From Candidatus Omnitrophota bacterium (GTDB lineage Bacteria; Omnitrophota; Gorgyraeia; Gygaellales; Profunditerraquicolaceae), in contig JAQUMX010000010.1 in NCBI GenBank assembly GCA_028717885.1, forward strand, positions 1-43,565: a DNA stretch of 43,565 nt, given 5' to 3'. The notes beneath the pieces were generated by a model, which saw nothing but the letters and a program-made list of their open reading frames with translations, did not search any database and was not told where the DNA came from. Of the stretch, positions 8,126-17,584 are shown one piece after another (positions within the stretch are counted from its first letter, which is position 1; every line of letters begins with the position of its first letter). The position numbers and the translations under genes are program-made.

Positions 8126-9409
8126 ATGAAGAATAATAAAGGTATTGCGCTGATTGCTACTTTTTTCGTGATTTGCATCCTGCTGATTTTTCTCGGCGCT
8201 TTCCTAAGCACGGATATCAATCAAAGTGTTACTTCCGATATTTTCCGCAGGCGCACAAAAGCTTTTTACCTTGCGGAGTCCGGGCTTGACCAGGCAATCA
8301 CCTGGCTACGCAGCCAGCCTTCTCCTCCGGTGGGAAACCACACTGACCCCTGGGGCGGAATACAAAATTTAGGCGGAGGTACTTATTCGGTTACGATTAC
8401 CGACTTAGGGATCATTGCCGGTTCCGGCAGCGTGCGCAGATACCAGGTAACTTCTACCGGCTCATTCAGAAACTTAAACCGTTCCGTAAGCAGCTACATT
8501 CAAGTAGATAATTATTCACGCTACCTCTGGTTTACCGACCGGGAAGTTTTTAACGGTACTACAGTCTGGTTCTGGACCCAGGACCACTTAAACGGCCCCA
8601 CCCAGACCAACGGGCATTTCAATATTATGGGAAACCCGATTTTCGAAAGCCAGGCGCGCTCCGTAGATACTTACATCCGCTTCTTTAATAACGGGAATAA
8701 TATCAATCTAAGCCAGACTACGAACCCGCCTTATGATAGCCCTGATTTCCAGCAGGGGATGTTTTTTGGCGTCACTCCCACTACTATGCCTAACCGCGCG
8801 CAGGCCCTGCGTAATGCCGCTGCCGCTGGTGGGTTATCGCTTACCGGAAACAGCACAGTAGTGCTTTTATCAGACGGCACGATGAATGTCACTAATCCCG
8901 GCCGGGAATGGACAAATCATAATATGGCCTTACCGGCAAACGGAACCCTTTTTGTAAACAGCGGAAACCTTACCATCTCAGGGACATTAAGCGGCAGGCT
9001 GACAGTAGGCGCAAACCAAAACGTAATTATTCCGAATAATATTTTATATGCCGATGACCCGAGGACCAACCCTGATTCTACTGATGTGCTGGGAATTATC
9101 GCCGAGGAAGATGTCATACTTACTTCAGGCGCGCCTTCTGATTTAGAGATTGACGCCTGCATCATGGCAATGGGTACCTCCTTCTATATGCAGAACTGGT
9201 GGATAGGGCCTCCAAAGGGAACGCTTACGGTTTTTGGCGGGATCATCCAGGACGAAAGAGGCCCGGTAGGCACCTTTAACAGCTCAACCGGGCAAAAGGT
9301 AAGCGGCTATTCCAAGGATTACGAATATGACCAGCGCTTGCTTGGCTCGCCTCCGCCTTTTATGCCGACTACCGGAGATTATGTCGTACTTTCCTGGGAG
9401 GAAAATTAA
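8126..9409 (+). CDS. PilX-like pilus assembly protein with large C-terminal domain
   Basis: MKNNKGIALIATFFVICILLIFLGAFLS...RRRTKAFYLAESGLDQAITWL; C-terminal DHLNGPTQTNGHFN segment. Confidence 0.7.
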   Translation: MKNNKGIALIATFFVICILLIFLGAFLSTDINQSVTSDIFRRRTKAFYLAESGLDQAITWLRSQPSPPVGNHTDPWGGIQNLGGGTYSVTITDLGIIAGSGSVRRYQVTSTGSFRNLNRSVSSYIQVDNYSRYLWFTDREVFNGTTVWFWTQDHLNGPTQTNGHFNIMGNPIFESQARSVDTYIRFFNNGNNINLSQTTNPPYDSPDFQQGMFFGVTPTTMPNRAQALRNAAAAGGLSLTGNSTVVLLSDGTMNVTNPGREWTNHNMALPANGTLFVNSGNLTISGTLSGRLTVGANQNVIIPNNILYADDPRTNPDSTDVLGIIAEEDVILTSGAPSDLEIDACIMAMGTSFYMQNWWIGPPKGTLTVFGGIIQDERGPVGTFNSSTGQKVSGYSKDYEYDQRLLGSPPPFMPTTGDYVVLSWEEN

Positions 9410-9412
9410 ACC

Positions 9413-9859
9413 ATGAAAACCAAAACCGTTTATTATTTTTTTGTTATTCTTATAATTGTGGTATTAGCAAGCGCCATTTTTACCGCCTGGCTAAATAGAG
9501 AACAAACTAAAATCCTTCCCGCCGTAAAAGAACCTGCAACAGTTATGCCGGAGACCCAAAACCATCTGGTACATTCATCACAAACCGTTCCGCTGCCTGG
9601 TGAGCCTCAGGAGCAGTTACCGGCTAAGAACATCTCATCTATCGTGCAGGTCCCGGGGATTACCGTAATCTCTCAGGAACCGGCAATGCAAACTCCGGGC
9701 ATAGTAAAATTACCGGAAAAGCAACAAATCAAAAATATTCCCTCGCAGCCTACTCAAAGTAACCAACCTGTTATCACCTCAGGATACAAAAAAATCGGAA
9801 AAATCCCTCCTGAAGCCGAAAGAAAAGAAATGAACCAACAAGGCATCATCATGTATTAA
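9413..9859 (+). CDS. Bitopic Pro/Gln-rich protein of unknown function in pilin operon
   Basis: N-terminal TM VYYFFVILIIVVLASAIFTAWL; low-complexity P/Q-rich remainder; 3 nt after previous gene. Confidence 0.5.
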   Translation: MKTKTVYYFFVILIIVVLASAIFTAWLNREQTKILPAVKEPATVMPETQNHLVHSSQTVPLPGEPQEQLPAKNISSIVQVPGITVISQEPAMQTPGIVKLPEKQQIKNIPSQPTQSNQPVITSGYKKIGKIPPEAERKEMNQQGIIMY

Positions 9860-9878
9860 ATCCTGCCTCGTCTTCGCA

Positions 9879-9907
9879 TTGACAAAATTTACTTTCACTG
9901 TTATCAT
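9879..9907 (+). promoter_or_regulatory. Sigma70-like promoter of comF-lptF-lptG (leaderless configuration)
   Basis: TTGACA (9879-9884) -N17- TATCAT (9902-9907); 6 nt to ATG at 9914. Confidence 0.75.
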
Positions 9908-9913
9908 ATACGC

Positions 9914-10639
9914 ATGCTGCGAAAGGCACTTAAGCCTCTGGTAAATTTAATTTACCCGAAAAAATGCCTTGCCTGCAGTACCAGGCTGGCAACCGAAACA
10001 ACTAATGTATTTACCTGCCGTGCCTGCGATGAGGCAATCAAAAAGAACCTGCCTCCCTTCTGTATTTCCTGCGGAAGGCAGTTGGAAAAAAAATCTTTTG
10101 CGAAAAATATCTGCGTTGATTGCCAGAGAAGGAAACTGCATTTCGACCGCGCCTTTAGCCCCTGCCGTTATGAAGGGGTGATTAAAGAACTGCTGCATCA
10201 GTTCAAATATAAAGGCAAGGACTACCTGGGAGAGCCATTAGGAAAGATCATGACTGATTTCATCAGAGAATACAACCTGCCGATAGATTACCTGGATTGC
10301 GTTATACCTGTCCCTTTGCACAAAGTTAAATTACGCGAAAGGGAATTTAATCAGGCAAAAGTCCTGGGAGAAAAAATCGCGCGCAGCTTCCAGAAAGACC
10401 TGCTTGATTCCGTGCTGGTGCGCAAACGCCACACCAAAGCGCAGGCGGAATTGGAGAAAAATGCCCGGCTTTTAAATGTACGGGACAGTTTCGCAGTTAC
10501 CGAAAGCTCGTTAGTAAAAAATAAAAATATCCTTTTGGTAGACGATGTGCTTACTACCGGCGCCACCTGTTCGGAAGCTGCCAAATCGCTTAAAGGCTCG
10601 GGAGCAAATATCGTTTTCGTCCTGACTTTGGCTAATTAA
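9914..10639 (+). CDS. ComF-family phosphoribosyltransferase-like protein
   Basis: Zn-finger cysteines CLACSTRL/CRACDEA/CISCGRQL/CVDCQRRK; NILLVDDVLTTGATCSEAAKSL. Confidence 0.88.
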   Translation: MLRKALKPLVNLIYPKKCLACSTRLATETTNVFTCRACDEAIKKNLPPFCISCGRQLEKKSFAKNICVDCQRRKLHFDRAFSPCRYEGVIKELLHQFKYKGKDYLGEPLGKIMTDFIREYNLPIDYLDCVIPVPLHKVKLREREFNQAKVLGEKIARSFQKDLLDSVLVRKRHTKAQAELEKNARLLNVRDSFAVTESSLVKNKNILLVDDVLTTGATCSEAAKSLKGSGANIVFVLTLAN

Positions 10640-10641
10640 CT

Positions 10642-11742
10642 ATGAGAATATTACGCAATTATTTTTTACGCGAATTTATTACGCCGCTTTTCCTCTCCCT
10701 GGGAGTTTTAAGCTTTGTTATGCTCTTAGGCAGCTTAATTAGGCTAACTGACCTAGTGATCAATAAAGGTGTAGATATTTTTAGCATCACCAAGCTGTTT
10801 TTATTCATGATGTCTTCTTCTTTAAGCTACACCCTGCCGCTTGGGACGCTAACCGCAGTATTGTTTTCCTTAGGCAGGCTCTCCAGCGACAATGAGATCA
10901 TGGCAATCCGGGCAAGCGGCGTGCATTTATTCAGCCTGATTTCTCCGCTTTTAACCGTGGGATTGATTTTAAGTTTACTGCTGGTTGTTTTTAATGACCG
11001 GGTTATTCCTTATGCGCATTTTGCGCAGCGTAAGACGATTATCGAAGTAGGGATGAAAAACCCGACCGCAGCTTTGGAGCCGGGGATTTTTATCAACTCT
11101 TTTCAGAAATATATCCTCTTTATTTATCAGATCGACCAGAAGAAAAACCGCATGGGGAATGTGCGCATTTACGAGCCACAGGAGGGCCGGCCCACCCGCA
11201 CTATCGTTGCAAAACGCGGAGAGTTCATTGCAATCCCGGAACAGAATATGGTGAAATTAAAACTTATGGACGGCACCTCTGACGAACCCGACCCAAAGAA
11301 CCCCACCAGTTTTTACAAATTAAATTTCAAAACTTATTTTATGTCCTTAAATCTTGGCCAGATGCGCGATAAAGACAAGATCGGCAAAAAACCAAAAGAT
11401 ATGACCGTAGCGGAATTGCACGAAGAAGCAAAAAAACTGGAGCGCGAAGGCATTGACCCTACTCCGTTACTTACGGAAATCAATGAAAAAATTTCCATGG
11501 CATTTTCTTGTTTCGTTTTTGTACTGCTGGGTTTTCCGCTCGCAGCAATTACCAAGCGCCGCGGCGTATTTATCAATTTCGCCATGGCATGCTTGTTTTT
11601 CGGATTATACTATGCGCTCCTTTTAGGAGCTGAAGCACTCTGCTTGCAGGGATTTGCCAATCCGCGCTTCATGATCTGGCTGCCGAATATTATTTTAGGC
11701 TCCCTGGGGGCATATTTAACTTACCGCGCATGCGCATCCTAG
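10642..11742 (+). CDS. lptF: LPS export permease LptF/LptG family (YjgP/YjgQ), first paralog
   Basis: MRILRNYFLREFITPLFLSLGVLSFVMLLG; NEIMAIRASG; multi-TM architecture. Confidence 0.8.
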   Translation: MRILRNYFLREFITPLFLSLGVLSFVMLLGSLIRLTDLVINKGVDIFSITKLFLFMMSSSLSYTLPLGTLTAVLFSLGRLSSDNEIMAIRASGVHLFSLISPLLTVGLILSLLLVVFNDRVIPYAHFAQRKTIIEVGMKNPTAALEPGIFINSFQKYILFIYQIDQKKNRMGNVRIYEPQEGRPTRTIVAKRGEFIAIPEQNMVKLKLMDGTSDEPDPKNPTSFYKLNFKTYFMSLNLGQMRDKDKIGKKPKDMTVAELHEEAKKLEREGIDPTPLLTEINEKISMAFSCFVFVLLGFPLAAITKRRGVFINFAMACLFFGLYYALLLGAEALCLQGFANPRFMIWLPNIILGSLGAYLTYRACAS

Positions 11743-12830
11743 ACCGCTATATCATAAAATCGGTTTTAAGTTTATTCGTAACCTGCCTATTAGTATTTCT
11801 TTTCCTCTATGTAATCATCGACCTTTTCTCAAACCTGGAAGATATGTTAAAGCAGCAGCTTAACTTCCAAATCCTCTTGCAATATTACATGTCTTACCTG
11901 CCGATTATTTTCGTGCAGGTAACCCCGATAGCCATACTCCTTGCAACATTGTACACCTTCGGAAAATTAAACCGCGATAATGAAATCATTGCCATGCGCG
12001 CTTCGGGCTTAAGCATCCTGCAAATCACCAGGACCGTAATCATCTTCGGCTTCTTAACCAGCATTTTTATCTTCTGGGTGAATGACCGTTTCGTACCTCA
12101 GGCGCTGGGCACCAATCAACGTATCCGTGAAGAAATGGAAAATGCCGATAAGCGCAACAAAAACAAACAGGCAGAAACTATCTATAACCTCTCCATGTAC
12201 GGGTCAAAAAACAGGCTCTTTTTTGTCAGTAAATTCATTCCGCCGCAAAATACCATGGAAGGCATCACTATCCTTGAAAATGACGAGCATCAGAATATCA
12301 CCAAAAAAATCGTGGCGAATAAAGGCGTTTTTCAGGATGGATTCTGGAAATTTTACCAGGTAATTACCTACACCTTTAATGACAGCCTGCAGACCGAAGA
12401 GGAACCGCAATATTTCGAGGAAGAAATAATGCCGATCCCGGAAACCCCGCATGAATTTATGACGCAAAGGGAAAGGCCGGATTTGATGACTATCGCGCAA
12501 TTGGATGATTATATCTGGAAGCTTTCGAAAAGCGGGGCAACTACGGTAATCAGGAACCTTAAAGTCGACCTTTACCAGCGCTTTAGCGCGCCATTCACTT
12601 CGATCGTAATCATATTCCTAGGGATCCCCTTTGCGCTCAAAATGCGTAAGCGCGCTACCGGATTATCGTCCTTGGGGCTATCGATGATTATGGGCTTTCT
12701 TTTTTATGTTTTAAACGCGGTAAGTATTGCTTTTGGCAAGGCGGGAATTTTGATTCCGTTATTAAGTGCTTCTCTGCCGCAGATCCTGGCTTTTATCTTC
12801 AGCCTCTATTTTATTTACACCCTTCCTTAA
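11730..12830 (+). CDS. lptG: LPS export permease LptF/LptG family (YjgP/YjgQ), second paralog
   Basis: MRILDRYIIKSVLSLFVTCLLVFLFLY; NEIIAMRASGLS; overlaps lptF by 13 nt. Confidence 0.8.
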   Translation: MRILDRYIIKSVLSLFVTCLLVFLFLYVIIDLFSNLEDMLKQQLNFQILLQYYMSYLPIIFVQVTPIAILLATLYTFGKLNRDNEIIAMRASGLSILQITRTVIIFGFLTSIFIFWVNDRFVPQALGTNQRIREEMENADKRNKNKQAETIYNLSMYGSKNRLFFVSKFIPPQNTMEGITILENDEHQNITKKIVANKGVFQDGFWKFYQVITYTFNDSLQTEEEPQYFEEEIMPIPETPHEFMTQRERPDLMTIAQLDDYIWKLSKSGATTVIRNLKVDLYQRFSAPFTSIVIIFLGIPFALKMRKRATGLSSLGLSMIMGFLFYVLNAVSIAFGKAGILIPLLSASLPQILAFIFSLYFIYTLP

Positions 12831-13966
12831 TCAAGGTAGACGCGCGGTACACGGCTGCCTAAACCACAGACAATTTCATAGGGGATAGTCCCGGAAAGTT
12901 TTGCTAACTCTTCTGCCGTAACTTTATTTTTTCCCTGGGAGCCGATTAAAACTACCTCCTCCCCCTCTTTTACCGCTAAATCCCCGACATCCACCATAAT
13001 CTGGTCCATACAAACCCGGCCGCTGATTTTAAAACGCCTACCCTTAATTAGCACTGAAGCGACATTCGAGAGGTTGCGCGGATAACCGTCTCCGTAACCA
13101 ATAGGCAGAGTAACAATAGTAGTTTTCTTTTTAGTAATATAGGTATGGCCGTAGCTGATCCCCTGCCCGGCAGAAACCCTTTTACAATAAACAATTTTTG
13201 TTTTTAAGGCTAAGGCAGGTTTCAGTTTTAAATCGATATCTTCGGAAGGATACAAACCATAAACTACAAGCCCGGGCCTGACCATATTAAAATGGCCTTC
13301 CTTGTAGCTGACTACGCCCATACTATTGGCGCAATGCAGCAAGGGAAAATGCATTCCTTCTTTTTCCAGCTTGCCGATCATCCGGTCGAAAAGCTGTATC
13401 TGATGCAAAGTAAATTCGCGGTTCATGTCTGCAAAGGCAAAATGCGTAAATACCCCTTCGATACGCAGATGCGATAACTTTGCGATTCTCTTAATCAGCA
13501 TTTCTGCATCGTATGGCGAAACGCCGATCCTGCCCATTCCGGTATCCACCTTAACATGCAGGTTAATTTTCTTTTTTAGGCTGGCGGCTTTTTTATTTAA
13601 GACGCGCGCTAAATTTTCCCCGCAGACAGTAGGAGTGAGATTATGCTTAAAGAGCGGGGTAGTATCCCGCTCAAAAATCATCCCTAAGACTAAAATCGGC
13701 AGCTTTATTCCTTCCTTGCGTAAAACTATCCCCTCATCGATGGAAGCAACGCCAAAATAATCCACCTTTAAGCTGGCTAATTTTTTTGCCACCCGCACTA
13801 ACCCATGGCCATAGGCATCTGCCTTGACAGTGACTAAAACCTTTGTCCCGGCTTTAAGAAATTTTTTTATCTGAACCAGGTTAAATTCCAGGTTCTTTAA
13901 ATTTACTTCTGCCCAGGTCGGCCGGTATCCGATATATTGCGTCTTACTCATTTTTTTACTTGGCAC
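12827..13966 (-). CDS. alr: Alanine racemase
   Basis: KVLVTVKADAYGHG PLP-lysine motif; HVKVDTGMGRIGV; GRVCMDQIMVDV. Confidence 0.93.
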   Translation of the reverse strand: MPSKKMSKTQYIGYRPTWAEVNLKNLEFNLVQIKKFLKAGTKVLVTVKADAYGHGLVRVAKKLASLKVDYFGVASIDEGIVLRKEGIKLPILVLGMIFERDTTPLFKHNLTPTVCGENLARVLNKKAASLKKKINLHVKVDTGMGRIGVSPYDAEMLIKRIAKLSHLRIEGVFTHFAFADMNREFTLHQIQLFDRMIGKLEKEGMHFPLLHCANSMGVVSYKEGHFNMVRPGLVVYGLYPSEDIDLKLKPALALKTKIVYCKRVSAGQGISYGHTYITKKKTTIVTLPIGYGDGYPRNLSNVASVLIKGRRFKISGRVCMDQIMVDVGDLAVKEGEEVVLIGSQGKNKVTAEELAKLSGTIPYEIVCGLGSRVPRVYLD

Positions 13967-14622
13967 TCCTGCGGATAAAGATAAATCGGCTTAACCTTAA
14001 AGGTATCGGTAACTTCCCGTTTTTTTATCCGCTGCAAACTTAAAGCCAAAAGGTTTGCGGGATTTAATTTCCAATAGTCTTTATCCAGCAATACCGCATT
14101 TTTTGCACGCTTGCTTAAGCTTTGTTGATATAAGTTCAAGGCATCCCCCAAAACAAGGGCCTTATTTTTTATTTTACTCACGAATTCATTTTCTGAAAGC
14201 AGCATGTAAGGAGAAACTCTTTTTATTCCTTTGTTCCCCCGTTTATAAATACTGCAAAAAATTAAATTCCGTTTGGCATCGATTGCCGGAATAATATAAT
14301 CGCTATTAAATCCTTCTGCATTTTCCGCCAGGATATCCAAAGTCGGAACCGCTACTATCGGCTTATTCAAGCTAAAAGCCAACCCCTTGATCGTGCTTAA
14401 GCCGACGCGTAATCCGGTAAAAGAGCCCGGCCCCACTCCGCAGGCAAGATAATCGATTTCTGAGGGCTTTAATTCAAGCGCATCGAGCACATTTTTAATT
14501 GTCGCCATCAACAGGCCGGAAAGCTTCCTGCCTGATTCCAGGCTGTATGCATAAACTTTGCCGTCATCATAAACACCTAAGCAAAGCGTATTGGTAGTAG
14601 TATCTATGGCTAATATTTTCAT
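13948..14622 (-). CDS. tsaB: tRNA threonylcarbamoyladenosine biosynthesis protein TsaB
   Basis: ILAIDTTTNTLCLGV; CGVGPGSFTGLRVGLSTIKGLAF. Confidence 0.92.
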   Translation of the reverse strand: MKILAIDTTTNTLCLGVYDDGKVYAYSLESGRKLSGLLMATIKNVLDALELKPSEIDYLACGVGPGSFTGLRVGLSTIKGLAFSLNKPIVAVPTLDILAENAEGFNSDYIIPAIDAKRNLIFCSIYKRGNKGIKRVSPYMLLSENEFVSKIKNKALVLGDALNLYQQSLSKRAKNAVLLDKDYWKLNPANLLALSLQRIKKREVTDTFKVKPIYLYPQECQVKK

Positions 14623-14636
14623 CTTAATAATCCCTA

Positions 14637-15083
14637 TTATAGCAGAAATCTGGCATAATTTTTACCGATTGCGCTTAATTTGAAAACGCGTTTTTTCTCT
14701 GCTTTGATGGTAATTTCGATTTTTAAATATTCTTTAGGCAAGAACCCTTTTAAGCGCTCTGCCCATTCGATTACCGTAGCCCCGTCTGAATACAGGTATT
14801 CCTCATAACCTAAAGCCAGGATGTCACCGGAAGATTTCAAACGGTAAAGGTCAAAATGATACAAAGGGATTTTTGCCTGCGGATATTGGCGTAACAGCAC
14901 AAAAGACGGGCTGATAATATCTTTTTCATCCAATTTTAAGCCATGGGCAATGCCTTTAGTAAGCACAGTCTTGCCGCTGCCCAGATTACCAAATAAACAA
15001 ATAATATCCCCGGGCTTTAGCTTCCTGGCGATTACCTTGCCTAAATTCAAAGTATCTTTGACGCTGCGGGAAATAACCTTCAT
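14637..15083 (-). CDS. tsaE: tRNA threonylcarbamoyladenosine biosynthesis ATPase TsaE
   Basis: ICLFGNLGSGKTVLTKGIA; HFDLYRLKS; VIEWAERL. Confidence 0.92.
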   Translation of the reverse strand: MKVISRSVKDTLNLGKVIARKLKPGDIICLFGNLGSGKTVLTKGIAHGLKLDEKDIISPSFVLLRQYPQAKIPLYHFDLYRLKSSGDILALGYEEYLYSDGATVIEWAERLKGFLPKEYLKIEITIKAEKKRVFKLSAIGKNYARFLL

Positions 15084-15084
15084 C

Positions 15085-15984
15085 TTAAAAATGCTGGTAG
15101 CCTTTACCAGAAATTTTTATCTCTTTGCCGGACTGGTTAATCAATTTTAAACCTTGTTTTTTTTCGATGATTTCTCCGATTGCCTGAAAATTCTTTGCGC
15201 GTTTATCCGAAAAAAACCGGTTTGCCTCTACAGGGCTAACCGTAAAAAGCAGCTCAAAATCCTCTCCCGAGGCCAAAGCATCATTTAATCCTGAGGCTAC
15301 TTTACTTATCGGGACCCGTGGAGCAAAAATCAATCCGCCCGTGCCGCTTGCTTTAAGAATATGGCCTAAGTCCGCAAGCAAACCATCGGAGATATCGATC
15401 ATGGAATGTATTTTGAAGTTTTCTACCAGAAAACGCGCTTCTTTCAAACGCGGTGTAAATTTAAGGTGCTTGTCCAATATTGAACCGCCCAGGCAGCCGC
15501 TCACAAAAATAATATCGCCTTTCTTTGCCCCGCTTCTTAATACCAGGTATTTTTTCTCGACTAAACCCAACATCGAAACATCAATCACTGTTTTTTCCGA
15601 ATGGCTTATGTCACCGCCGACAATATTAACCCCATATTGCTTGGCAATATCGTTCATCCCCTTAAAAAGCCGATCGCAGTACTTAAGCGTACTTTTTTTC
15701 GGTACCCCTAAAGAAATTACTGCATGCATAGGCTTACCGGCACAAGCAGCAATATCGCTTAAAGAAACCGCAATAGCTTTCCTGCCGACAAGATATGGAT
15801 TTGCGCTGCTAAGAAAATCTACTCCTTCGATCAGCATGTCGCAAGTAAAAAGCTGATAATATTGCCGATTAAAAGTTAATACCGCGCAGTCGTCTCCGGA
15901 ACCAACAATAACCGAACGGCTGTTCTTAATCTTCCTGGCAAACCGTTCGATTAATCCGAATTCTCCGATATCTTTTATTTGCAT
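15085..15984 (-). CDS. thiL: Thiamine-monophosphate kinase
   Basis: VGSGDDCAVL; CDMLIEGVDFL; GRKAIAVSLSDIAACAGKP; MIDISDGLLADLGHI. Confidence 0.9.
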   Translation of the reverse strand: MQIKDIGEFGLIERFARKIKNSRSVIVGSGDDCAVLTFNRQYYQLFTCDMLIEGVDFLSSANPYLVGRKAIAVSLSDIAACAGKPMHAVISLGVPKKSTLKYCDRLFKGMNDIAKQYGVNIVGGDISHSEKTVIDVSMLGLVEKKYLVLRSGAKKGDIIFVSGCLGGSILDKHLKFTPRLKEARFLVENFKIHSMIDISDGLLADLGHILKASGTGGLIFAPRVPISKVASGLNDALASGEDFELLFTVSPVEANRFFSDKRAKNFQAIGEIIEKKQGLKLINQSGKEIKISGKGYQHF

Positions 15985-17018
15985 ATAATTTTTCTAATGT
16001 TTTTTGAATACGGCGGCTCAACTACGCCCTGATCCGTGATAATTGCCGTGATTAATTCGTGCGGCGTTACATCAAACGCCGGGTTATAAACTTTAACCCC
16101 TTTTGCCGTAATCGGCTGTTTAAAGAATAAACTGGTTACTTCTTTTGCATCCCTTTGTTCAATAGGGATTTGCCTGCCATTTTTTATTTTTAAGTCGAAG
16201 GTTGAAGCGGGCGCAGCGACATAAAAAGGAATTTTATGGTAATTAGCCAATACTGCTAGCCCCAGGGTACCGATCTTGTTCGCTGTGTCGCCGTTAGCAG
16301 CAATTCGGTCAGCCCCGGTAATTACTTTTTTAACTTTACCCTCGCGCATTAAGCTAGCTGCCATATTATCGCAGATTAAAGTCACATCTACACCCTGATG
16401 CCTTAATTCCCAGGTAGTCAAACGCGCCCCCTGTAACAGCGGCCGGGTTTCGCAAGCATACACCTTTAAGCGCTTCCCATCCTCTTTGGCGCGATAAATT
16501 GCCCCCAGTGCCGTGCCATAATCAATGGTAGCTAAAATCCCCGCGTTACAAATAGTTAACACCGCATCTCCGTCATGAAAAAACCTAGCCGCATAAAAAC
16601 CGATCCTTCTGCAAGCTTGCCGGTCTTCTTCGATGATTTTCTGCGCTTGCGCAAAAAGCAACTTTTTTATTTCCGGTACCGGGCTATGCCTGTTATTTAC
16701 TGCCACGGATTGCATACGTTCAATACCCCAAAAAAGGTTCCGGGCAGTAGGCCGCGAAGAACCAAGATAATCGGAAACTTCTTTTAATTTTCGTAAAAAC
16801 GCTTTTTTGTCATCCCCCTTAAAGTCTTTAATCCCTAAATAAACCCCTAAGCCTGCCACACCTCCCAATGCCGGAGCTCCACGTACCTTCAATTCCTTGA
16901 TTGCCCGCCATAAAAGCGATAAACTCCTGATTTTAAGAAATACCAGTTTTCCGGGTAGCTTTGTCTGGTCAATAATCCGGATGGAATTATTTTTCCAGGA
17001 AATGGTTTTTAGATTCAT
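15975..17018 (-). CDS. mtnA: S-methyl-5-thioribose-1-phosphate isomerase
   Basis: KVRGAPALG; TICNAGILATIDYGTALG; YACETRPLLQGARLTTWEL; ITGADRIAANGDTANKIGT; start MNLKTISW at 17018 preferred over ORF-track 17075. Confidence 0.9.
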   Translation of the reverse strand: MNLKTISWKNNSIRIIDQTKLPGKLVFLKIRSLSLLWRAIKELKVRGAPALGGVAGLGVYLGIKDFKGDDKKAFLRKLKEVSDYLGSSRPTARNLFWGIERMQSVAVNNRHSPVPEIKKLLFAQAQKIIEEDRQACRRIGFYAARFFHDGDAVLTICNAGILATIDYGTALGAIYRAKEDGKRLKVYACETRPLLQGARLTTWELRHQGVDVTLICDNMAASLMREGKVKKVITGADRIAANGDTANKIGTLGLAVLANYHKIPFYVAAPASTFDLKIKNGRQIPIEQRDAKEVTSLFFKQPITAKGVKVYNPAFDVTPHELITAIITDQGVVEPPYSKNIRKIICK

Positions 17019-17583
17019 AATTTTTGATCTCTTCGATTTTTGCTTTAATTTGTTTTCTGATGCCTCTGCATGCACCCGGCTTTAATAGATGCAGCACTTT
17101 TTCGTAAGCTTCTAAAGCGCCCTCATAATCCCGAAGGTTAAATAAAGCATCTGCCAAATTGTCGAAAGTTACCGGCCGGTTCGGTTCCAGGCTTAAGGCT
17201 TTTTTAAAACAGGCAATTGCCTCGGTGTGCCTGCCGATATTATTCAAAAGCCAGCCTTTATTATGATAAATCGTGGCGTAATTCGGCTCAACTGCAATTC
17301 CCTGCTCAAAAAACCCTAAAGCATGGTCAATAATACCTAATTCTACCATGCAAAGCGCCCGGTCATTAAAGGCGCCGCCGTCTTTAGGGTTGAGCTTGAT
17401 TGCCGCATCGAAATGCTCTATGGCAGTGGTAAAGTTTTCTTTTAGAAGCTCGACCTGCCCCTTAAAATATTCTACTTCCCCGGCTGCGTTCTTCTTCTGG
17501 GCAAGTTTTAAAGCTATCCTGGCAATTTTTAAAGCCTTGCGCCGCGAGCCATAAGTAATTTCCTGATCCAGTTTTTCTCTCAT
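16987..17583 (-). CDS. Tetratricopeptide-repeat protein
   Basis: Repeated TPR units e.g. AIEHFDAAIKLNPKDGGAFNDRA, AIACFKKALSLEPNRPVTFDNLA, ALEAYEKVLHL. Confidence 0.85.
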   Translation of the reverse strand: MREKLDQEITYGSRRKALKIARIALKLAQKKNAAGEVEYFKGQVELLKENFTTAIEHFDAAIKLNPKDGGAFNDRALCMVELGIIDHALGFFEQGIAVEPNYATIYHNKGWLLNNIGRHTEAIACFKKALSLEPNRPVTFDNLADALFNLRDYEGALEAYEKVLHLLKPGACRGIRKQIKAKIEEIKNYESKNHFLEK

Positions 17584-17584
17584 T

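Noticed and set aside
15341-15856. 171-aa plus-strand ORF opposite thiL
   Set aside because: Shadow ORF antisense to a conserved kinase; no recognisable motifs.
17221-17240. CGGTGTGC string resembling part of the intercistronic SD element
   Set aside because: Only a short match inside TPR coding sequence, without the TATGCTAGGAGG block or hairpin.
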